Source of the DNA: RGIG8709 sp045575975
Lineage (GTDB): Bacteria > Bacillota > Clostridia > Monoglobales > Monoglobaceae
Reading direction: 5' to 3'
Assembly: GCA_045575975.1 (NCBI GenBank)
Contig: JAZNFO010000061.1
Span: 1 to 6,011 of the forward strand
Length of the DNA: 6,011 bases
Positions within the stretch are counted from its first letter, which is position 1; every line of letters begins with the position of its first letter. Positions 1-4,149 of the stretch are shown here, one piece after another. The translations under genes and the position numbers were made by a program. Below the pieces are notes generated by a model. The model did not search any database, was not told the origin of the DNA, and saw nothing but the letters and a program-made list of their open reading frames with translations.

Positions 1-2
1 CG

Positions 3-44
3 CCTGCATCCCTTGGACTTCACTATTTCAGGGAAGAACGATAA
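3..44 (+). CDS. Possible C-terminal tail of a truncated upstream gene
   Basis: Read in the frame beginning at base 3, the left edge encodes PASLGLHYFREER followed by TAA at 42-44. A strong hairpin with a T-run starts 10 bases later, which is what one expects just after a gene end. The other two plus frames either run on through the hairpin or stop at 52-54. Only 13 residues are visible, so no family can be assigned. The call rests on the stop/terminator spacing alone. The stretch could also be non-coding. Confidence 0.3.
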   Translation, partial: PASLGLHYFREER

Positions 45-53
45 AGAAAATAT

Positions 54-82
54 AAAAAGCATCGACATCGTCGATGCTTTTT
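54..82 (+). terminator. Rho-independent terminator, probably bidirectional
   Basis: Arms 54-66 and 70-82 are perfectly complementary over 13 pairs around a 3-base loop (67-69). The GC-containing core is GCATCGAC/GTCGATGC, and the outer pairs are A-T. On the plus strand the stem runs into a six-T tail (78-83), and on the minus strand into the complementary A/T run. It would end transcription of whatever lies left of the window and could also stop read-through from the tRNA unit coming the other way. Confidence 0.85.
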
Positions 83-151
83 TGATATCTTATCTGGAAA
101 CGATGATTTTTAGAGAAGAGTGAAGAGAGAAAAGTGGAAAGATAAAAGAAC

Positions 152-196
152 AAAAAGAAACGACAACTTTCAATGAGAAAATTGTCGTTTCTTTTT
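152..196 (-). terminator. Terminator of the tRNA-Lys unit
   Basis: Arms 152-166 and 182-196 pair perfectly over 15 bases with a 15-base loop (167-181). Read on the minus strand, the stem begins at the last base of the encoded CCA end of tRNA-Lys and finishes in a U-run (complement of 152-156), so it directly follows the tRNA. On the plus strand it also ends in TTTTT (192-196), so it may work both ways. With the hairpin at 54-82 it insulates two converging transcription units. Confidence 0.8.
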
Positions 197-271
197 GGTA
201 CACCATCACGGACTCGAACCGTGGACACCCTGATTAAGAGTCAGGTGCTCTACCAGCTGAGCTAATGGTGC
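196..271 (-). tRNA. tRNA-Lys (anticodon CUU)
   Basis: This is a complete 76-base cloverleaf on the minus strand with encoded CCA (196-198) and discriminator A (199). The acceptor strand GCACCAT (265-271) pairs with ATGGTGT (200-206), leaving a G1-U72 wobble at the end. The D arm is GCTC...GAGC with GG at 18-19. The anticodon stem CCTGA/TCAGG encloses loop CTCTTAA, giving anticodon CUU (bases 236-238), which reads lysine codon AAG. The T arm CACGG/CCGTG carries TTCGAGT. It is transcribed from a consensus promoter at 292-320 and ends at the hairpin 152-196. Its neighbours include a class I lysyl-tRNA synthetase about 1 kb upstream on the same strand, a likely functional pairing. The identity is secure from the anticodon. 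Which synthetase charges it is inference. Confidence 0.97.
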
Positions 272-278
272 TTGTCTC

Positions 279-314
279 AAACACGAATAATATTATACAA
301 TGATATTCGTGTTT
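279..314. repeat. Inverted repeat across the tRNA-Lys promoter
   Basis: Arms AAACACGAATA (279-289) and TATTCGTGTTT (304-314) are perfect reverse complements with a 14-base centre containing the -10 box. In minus-strand RNA no U-run follows, so it does not look like an intrinsic terminator for rsmA. On the plus strand it is followed by T-rich sequence (312-330) broken by GTCAAG. It may be an operator for a dimeric regulator, a structure in rsmA read-through RNA, or chance in AT-rich DNA. Confidence 0.5.
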
Positions 315-320
315 TGTCAA
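292..320 (-). promoter_or_regulatory. Consensus sigma-A promoter of tRNA-Lys
   Basis: On the minus strand, TTGACA (315-320) and TATAAT (292-297) are separated by exactly 17 bases (298-314). Both hexamers match the consensus perfectly. The predicted start is near base 285, leaving about 14 bases of leader before the mature tRNA 5' end at 271. This strength is typical of stable RNA genes. The -10 element and most of the spacer sit inside the inverted repeat at 279-314. Confidence 0.9.
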
Positions 321-346
321 GTGTTTTTTTGAAAAATTTTAATATT

Positions 347-1207
347 TTATAGTGTGTTCAAAATATCGGAAAGCTTAATAAATTCTTCAATGGAAAGCTT
401 TTCTCCCCTTATTCTCTCATCAAGCCCCATATCCTTTAAGGAAGATATGATTTTGTCCTTTTCAACACTTATATAAGGGCTGTTTGAAAGTGCATTAACC
501 AAAGTTTTTCTCCTTTGACCAAAGGCTGATTTAACAATCTTAAAGAAAAAGTCCCTGTCTGAAACAATATATTTATCTTCTTTAAAGATGTTCATTTTTA
601 TAACAGTTGAAGAAACCTTTGGTTGTGGCATAAAGCAGGAGGGGGATGCTTCTATAACAATTTCTGGTTCAGAATAAAACTGAACTGCAACCGATAGTGC
701 TCCATAATCTTTTCCGCCCGGCTTGGCTGCCATTCTGTGAGCAACCTCTTTTTGTACCATAACAGTTATGGAAGAAATTTTTTTGTCAAATTCAAGAAGT
801 CTCATTATAACGGGAGTGGTTATATAGTAAGGAAGATTTGCAACCACTATAACAGAAAGACCTGCAAATTCTTCCTGAAAAAGCTTCTCAAGGTCAACCT
901 TTAAAATATCCTCGTTTATAACCTTTGCGTTGTCAAAGTCCGAAAGTGTGTAGTTTAAAAGAGGTATAAGGGATTTATCAATTTCAACTGCAACAATTTT
1001 TTTTGCTCTTTTGGCAAGCTCTCTGGTTAAAACGCCTGCACCGGGACCCACTTCAAGAACGGCAATATCGCCGTTTACTCCTGATTTATCAACAATTGTG
1101 CTAAGGACATTTTTATCTATCAAAAAGTTTTGCCCCAGGCTTTTAGAAAAGGAAAAACCGTGTTTTTCAATAACGGATTTAAGCTCCGAAGGATTAGATA
1201 AATTCAT
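347..1207 (-). CDS. rsmA: 16S rRNA (adenine1518/1519-N6) dimethyltransferase RsmA
   Basis: RsmA (KsgA) uses S-adenosylmethionine to dimethylate two adjacent adenines in the 3'-terminal hairpin of 16S rRNA late in small-subunit assembly. Its loss gives kasugamycin resistance. The 286 residues are full length for the family. Visible motifs are GQNFL (25-29), the SAM-binding EVGPGAG (52-58) followed by an acidic residue at the end of strand two (VEID, 74-77), the catalytic NLPYYI (124-129), MVQKEVAHR (150-158), and the C-terminal FGQRRKTL (229-236). The ATG at 1205-1207 has AAGGAG (1214-1219) six bases upstream, so the start is secure. It lies about 50 bases downstream of the lysyl-tRNA synthetase gene with no clear promoter between, and is probably co-transcribed with it through the hairpin at 1225-1251. 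No separate terminator is seen after its TAA stop, so transcripts may run into tRNA-Lys. Confidence 0.97.
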   Translation of the reverse strand: MNLSNPSELKSVIEKHGFSFSKSLGQNFLIDKNVLSTIVDKSGVNGDIAVLEVGPGAGVLTRELAKRAKKIVAVEIDKSLIPLLNYTLSDFDNAKVINEDILKVDLEKLFQEEFAGLSVIVVANLPYYITTPVIMRLLEFDKKISSITVMVQKEVAHRMAAKPGGKDYGALSVAVQFYSEPEIVIEASPSCFMPQPKVSSTVIKMNIFKEDKYIVSDRDFFFKIVKSAFGQRRKTLVNALSNSPYISVEKDKIISSLKDMGLDERIRGEKLSIEEFIKLSDILNTL

Positions 1208-1224
1208 ATTTTTCTCCTTATTTG

Positions 1225-1251
1225 AAAGAGCAGCTTTTAAAGCTGCTCTTT
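1225..1251 (-). terminator. Hairpin between lysK and rsmA, possible leaky terminator
   Basis: Arms 1225-1235 and 1241-1251 (AAAGAGCAGCT/AGCTGCTCTTT) form 11 perfect pairs with a 5-base loop, starting 5 bases after the synthetase stop codon. In minus-strand RNA only three U residues precede a C, so termination would be inefficient. The rsmA ribosome binding site follows 5 bases after the stem. The hairpin is best read as an attenuating or transcript-stabilising element that lowers or uncouples rsmA expression. Its exact role is inference. Confidence 0.5.
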
Positions 1252-1256
1252 TAAAG

Positions 1257-3284
1257 TTATCTTACAGATGTTCCTTCCGGAACTGAATCGTCAACAAAAA
1301 TAACATTGCATCCGCAGGAATTGTTTGTTGCGGCAATAAGCATACCGTCACTTTGAACACCACTGAATCTTGCGGGCTTTAAGTTTGCAACAACAATGAT
1401 TTTTTTGCCGATTAAATCTTCGGGTCTGTATTCTTCTTTAATGCTTGAAACAATAGTTCTCTCCTGTCCGCTACCGTCATTTAATGTAAGCTTTAAGCAG
1501 TTGTGAGATTTTCTTATTTCTGTGCATTTCACGATTTTACAAACTCTGAGGTCGATTTTGTCAAACTCATCAATATCTATCTGTTCTTTAACAGGTTCAA
1601 TAAAATCAGGTTCATCAATTATCTTTTTCTTGATAACAGGTTCTTCTGGTTCAGTCTCTTCAACAACAGGGTTTAACTCTTCCTCTGTCTTTGGATAAGA
1701 GAAATCAAGAAGACCAAGATAATCGTCTTTGTTTATTGAATAGAGGAAAAGGTATAGTCTCGGTCCTTTTTCCTTATCAATAATAAGCTTGTAAACATTT
1801 TTAAAGAAAGTTCCCTGAATAGTTTTCAGTTCTTTCTGGTCTAAATCTTCACCGAATATTCTCTTGGGAATAGCATAAATTTCAGAATTTAATTCATCAA
1901 GAGTGTATCCGCCCTTTTTGATATATTCATGGAGCATTTCGATTTCTTTCTTTTCTTCTTCGGAGAAGGTTTCAAAAACATCCCAGTTTCTGTATTTTCT
2001 GAGTTTGTTCATATTTTCAGGTGAACAATGTTCAAGCCAGTACTGTGCTCTTGAAATTCTGTCTTTAAATTCATCATATTTATATGGTGTACCGATTTTT
2101 TCAAAAACGGTTTCAAGCATCTGGGCGTTAAAGTCAACAACTGAACCAAGCTGAACAATAAGTCCCATAGGAACAGTGTTAATCTTATTATCGCCAATAA
2201 GTGCGTTATACATAATGCCCTGAATAACATCACTTGACTGGCCGCTCATATATTCGTTATACATTTTATCAAATTCAAAATATTGTCTTAATATTCCGTC
2301 GTCAAAGCAGAAATCAAATGCCTTTGTTGGGTCTGTCTTTGAATAAAGCCAGAGGATGATTTCAGGCTGATAAAGCTTTAAAAGTGTCTCAGGGGTAAGG
2401 TTAAGACCTGAAGAACCTGACATTTTACCTGTAAGACCTTTAATTCCGATAAATTCATAGCCCTGGAAAACAGGTGGCTCAAAACCAAAGATTTTCTTTG
2501 CGATAACACTGCTTGTGTAGTAACTTCCGCCCACATCTGCGTGGTCTTTACCGCCCGGCTCAAAGTCAACCCCTTCATACATCCAGCGCATAGGCCAGTC
2601 TATCTTCCATGCAAGCTTGCAGTCGAAGTCTTTTGTGAAATCAAAGGTTCCCTTGTGTCCGCATTTACATTCAAATTCTGCAACAGTTGAATCATCGCTT
2701 AAGGAAAGAATTTTTGTTGTGTCTCTGTGACATTCAGGACAGTAGATAGTAACAGGATAGTAATTGTCTCTTTCTCCTTCTTCTGCTTCCTGAGTTCTGA
2801 AGCTGTCGATTATATCAAAAATTTCTTTACGCTTTTTAAGAGCAAAAACAATATTTTCTGCATATTTTCCGCTTCTGTACATTTCTGCCTGATGACGATA
2901 GTCCATATCAATGCCGAACTTGTCGATTGAGTCCATAAATTCAGCCTCAAAGTATTCAGCATAGTTTTTGCATTCAGGTCTGTCGTCAAAAGGATTTTCA
3001 ACATCAACATAAGGATAGCCGATATAATGATCCATTCCCTCTTTAGCCTTTGCAACATTAACCGGAACTTTTCTGAGTCTGTCGTATTCATCCCATGAGA
3101 ATAAAAGTCTTGCTTTCTTTCCCATTTTTCTAAGTGCTTTCACAACAAAATAGCTTGTTGCAACATCACGGAAATTACCAATATGAATAGAGCCTGACGG
3201 GCTGATGCCTGCGGCACAAACATATTCTTCTTTATTTGGATTTCTGTCTATAATTTTTTTTGCAATAACTTCTGACCAATGCAT
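1257..3284 (-). CDS. lysK: Class I lysyl-tRNA synthetase with C-terminal EMAPII-type tRNA-binding domain
   Basis: This enzyme attaches lysine to tRNA-Lys in the cytoplasm using ATP. It is the class I (Rossmann-fold) enzyme found mainly in archaea, spirochaetes and some other bacteria, unrelated to class II LysS. In the 675-residue protein, PSGSIHIGN (29-37) is the HIGH motif and KMSGS (287-291) the KMSKS loop. A zinc-ribbon-like insert has C182, C185, C206 and C208. The stretch WPMRWMYEGVDFEPGGKDHA (230-249) is typical of class I LysRS. After the helical anticodon-binding region, an acidic, Pro-rich linker (about 531-568) leads to an OB-fold Trbp111/EMAPII-like domain (about 571-675) resembling the MetG C-terminus, with KIDLRV and GKKIIVVANLKPA. 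Class I LysRS is usually about 500-550 residues, so the tail is an addition. The chosen ATG (3282-3284) has GAGGTG (3290-3295) 5 bases upstream. An in-frame ATG at 3360-3362 falls in the -35 box and is excluded. It is first gene of a unit with rsmA, with no T-box leader. Confidence 0.95.
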   Translation of the reverse strand: MHWSEVIAKKIIDRNPNKEEYVCAAGISPSGSIHIGNFRDVATSYFVVKALRKMGKKARLLFSWDEYDRLRKVPVNVAKAKEGMDHYIGYPYVDVENPFDDRPECKNYAEYFEAEFMDSIDKFGIDMDYRHQAEMYRSGKYAENIVFALKKRKEIFDIIDSFRTQEAEEGERDNYYPVTIYCPECHRDTTKILSLSDDSTVAEFECKCGHKGTFDFTKDFDCKLAWKIDWPMRWMYEGVDFEPGGKDHADVGGSYYTSSVIAKKIFGFEPPVFQGYEFIGIKGLTGKMSGSSGLNLTPETLLKLYQPEIILWLYSKTDPTKAFDFCFDDGILRQYFEFDKMYNEYMSGQSSDVIQGIMYNALIGDNKINTVPMGLIVQLGSVVDFNAQMLETVFEKIGTPYKYDEFKDRISRAQYWLEHCSPENMNKLRKYRNWDVFETFSEEEKKEIEMLHEYIKKGGYTLDELNSEIYAIPKRIFGEDLDQKELKTIQGTFFKNVYKLIIDKEKGPRLYLFLYSINKDDYLGLLDFSYPKTEEELNPVVEETEPEEPVIKKKIIDEPDFIEPVKEQIDIDEFDKIDLRVCKIVKCTEIRKSHNCLKLTLNDGSGQERTIVSSIKEEYRPEDLIGKKIIVVANLKPARFSGVQSDGMLIAATNNSCGCNVIFVDDSVPEGTSVR

Positions 3285-3286
3285 TT

Positions 3287-3313
3287 TTACACCTCTATAT
3301 TTTTCTTTTGCAT
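3287..3313 (-). promoter_or_regulatory. Possible 8-codon leader peptide overlapping the lysK ribosome binding site
   Basis: Between the predicted transcription start (about 3327) and lysK, the minus strand has ATG (3311-3313) opening MQKKNIEV and stopping at TAA (3287-3289), two bases before the lysK ATG. Two consecutive lysine codons, AAG then AAA, occur at positions 3-4. Its GAG-GTG codons are themselves the lysK Shine-Dalgarno sequence, so translating it would occlude or couple lysK initiation. It lacks a visible ribosome binding site of its own, and A-rich leaders produce lysine codons easily. Chance is quite possible. Confidence 0.2.
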
Positions 3314-3333
3314 TTTTTATACATACATCATCA

Positions 3334-3362
3334 ATTATATTACGAAATGCCCCAAAAGTCAA
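3334..3362 (-). promoter_or_regulatory. Sigma-A promoter of the lysK-rsmA unit
   Basis: On the minus strand TTGACT (3357-3362) and TATAAT (3334-3339) are separated by 17 bases. Start of transcription is expected near 3327, giving a leader of only about 43 bases before lysK. That is too short for a T-box or lysine riboswitch. The promoter lies 17 bases past the terminator of the preceding gene, which makes lysK-rsmA its own transcription unit. Confidence 0.85.
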
Positions 3363-3378
3363 GTGAATTTAGTAAATT

Positions 3379-3401
3379 AAAGGGAGCCGGAAGCCCCCTT
3401 T
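3379..3401 (-). terminator. Terminator of the flavin reductase-rubredoxin gene
   Basis: In minus-strand RNA, bases 3401-3393 pair with 3387-3379 as a 9-bp stem (AAAGGGGGC with GCUCCCUUU, one G-U pair) around a 5-base loop. The stem is followed by UUU, AA, UUU. It begins 2 bases after the TAG stop at 3404-3406 and just ahead of the lysK promoter. The interrupted U-run makes it a moderate rather than ideal terminator. Confidence 0.75.
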
Positions 3402-3403
3402 TT

Positions 3404-4015
3404 CTATTCAATTGGTTCAAAGTCTGTTGCCGGATGTTTGCATAAGGGACAAATAAAGTCATCGGGAAGAGTGTCTTCTTCATAAACATATCCGCAAATT
3501 TTACATACAAAGCCTTTTTTTGTTTTAGTTTCAGGCTTAGGCTTAACATTCTCGAAGTAATATGTGTATGTCATTGTCTCTTCGTCTGAAATAACATTTG
3601 CCTCTGTAATATCGCAAATAAACATTCCGTGAGTTGAAAGGTCGATATATTCAGAAACCTTAAGAGAAATATATGCATTTATATAATCTGATAAACAGGC
3701 AAGTCCGTTTTCTGTGCGGAAGAATTTTATATCCGAAAGCTTGTCTGTATCTTTCCCTGAGTGAAAGCCAAACTTTTCAAATATTTCAAAGGGTGCTTTC
3801 ACGGAAAGACAGTTAACATTCATAATGCCTGTGTCCTTTATTATATCGTGGGAATAATTTTTTTTATCAATGGTAACAACAACCCTGGCGGGAGTGTTTG
3901 TAACCTGAAAAACTGTGTTAACAATAAGTGCATTGTCTTTATTTTCAATTCTTGATGTAACGGCATAAAGTCCGTAACCGATTTTAAAAAGTGCGGTCAG
4001 ATCTATATTTTTCAT
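3404..4015 (-). CDS. hrb: Flavin reductase-rubredoxin fusion (high-molecular-weight rubredoxin type)
   Basis: This cytoplasmic electron-transfer protein joins an FMN-binding, NAD(P)H-oxidising flavin reductase domain to a rubredoxin. In Moorella the protein of this layout (Hrb) passes electrons to an A-type flavoprotein that reduces NO or oxygen. The 203 residues show the flavin reductase-like fold at about 1-155, with NTVFQVT (33-39), FGFHSGKDTDK (82-92) and HGMFICDI (129-136). A short linker (156-167) precedes a rubredoxin with iron ligands C171, C174, C189 and C192 in CKICGY and CPLC. The gap between the Cys pairs is the short, rubrerythrin-like type. ATG at 4013-4015 has AAGGAG (4024-4029) 8 bases upstream. 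It is a single-gene unit with its own promoter and terminator. No flavodiiron partner is seen in the window, so the physiological acceptor is inferred. Confidence 0.9.
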   Translation of the reverse strand: MKNIDLTALFKIGYGLYAVTSRIENKDNALIVNTVFQVTNTPARVVVTIDKKNYSHDIIKDTGIMNVNCLSVKAPFEIFEKFGFHSGKDTDKLSDIKFFRTENGLACLSDYINAYISLKVSEYIDLSTHGMFICDITEANVISDEETMTYTYYFENVKPKPETKTKKGFVCKICGYVYEEDTLPDDFICPLCKHPATDFEPIE

Positions 4016-4049
4016 ATTTTCTTCTCCTTCTTAAAATATCTTTAAATAT

Positions 4050-4078
4050 ATTCTATCATATGCTAAAAAAAATAACAA
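4050..4078 (-). promoter_or_regulatory. Extended -10 promoter of the flavin reductase-rubredoxin gene
   Basis: On the minus strand TTGTTA (4073-4078) and TAGAAT (4050-4055) are 17 bases apart. A TG (4057-4058) one base ahead of the -10 forms an extended -10 that compensates for the weaker hexamers. The start is expected near 4043, about 28 bases before the ATG. It is back to back with the polymerase promoter at 4087-4115, with 8 bases between the -35 boxes, so the two could influence each other. Confidence 0.7.
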
Positions 4079-4086
4079 GAATTTTA

Positions 4087-4115
4087 TTGATTTTTATTTT
4101 TCCACTGTGTATAAT
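4087..4115 (+). promoter_or_regulatory. Sigma-A promoter of the Y-family polymerase operon
   Basis: TTGATT (4087-4092) and a perfect TATAAT (4110-4115) are 17 bases apart. The start is expected near 4122. The leader then carries AGGAGG (4138-4143), 6 bases before the polymerase ATG. I see no GAAC/GTTC-type LexA box overlapping the promoter, so SOS control is not supported by this sequence. Confidence 0.8.
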
Positions 4116-4149
4116 AAATATGTAAATTTGTAAAAAAAGGAGGCAGAAA

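Noticed and set aside
28..228. Minus-strand open frame of 66 codons
   Set aside because: It overlaps the tRNA 3' half and both hairpins, has low-complexity hydrophobic and Phe-rich content and no ribosome binding site.
279..314. Inverted repeat as the intrinsic terminator of rsmA
   Set aside because: In minus-strand RNA the stem is followed by GAGACAAG, not a U-run, and the dyad contains the tRNA promoter.
1011..1286. Plus-strand open frame opposite rsmA
   Set aside because: It is a shadow of rsmA and the lysK end, with no ribosome binding site and no recognisable protein features.
1289..1294. TTGACG on the minus strand as a -35 box for an rsmA promoter
   Set aside because: No -10-like hexamer occurs at 16-18 bases. 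The nearest AT-rich candidate is too far, and the site is inside lysK coding sequence.
2009..3091. Several short open frames overlapping lysK on both strands
   Set aside because: All lie wholly inside the strongly supported synthetase gene, in other frames, and lack initiation signals.
1257..3284. Annotation as methionyl-tRNA synthetase because of the MetG-like C-terminal domain
   Set aside because: The catalytic body matches class I LysRS: PSGSIHIGN, the KMSGS loop and the WPMRWMYEGVDF stretch. Only the appended OB domain resembles MetG.
3285..3327. T-box or lysine riboswitch ahead of the synthetase
   Set aside because: The leader is only about 43 bases, with no T-box sequence, no specifier stem and no terminator/antiterminator pair.
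3285..3362. Longer lysK start at ATG 3360-3362, adding 26 residues
   Set aside because: The codon overlaps the -35 box and lies upstream of the -10 and predicted transcript start. It has no Shine-Dalgarno, whereas the ATG at 3282-3284 has GAGGTG and begins with MHW, as class I LysRS proteins do.
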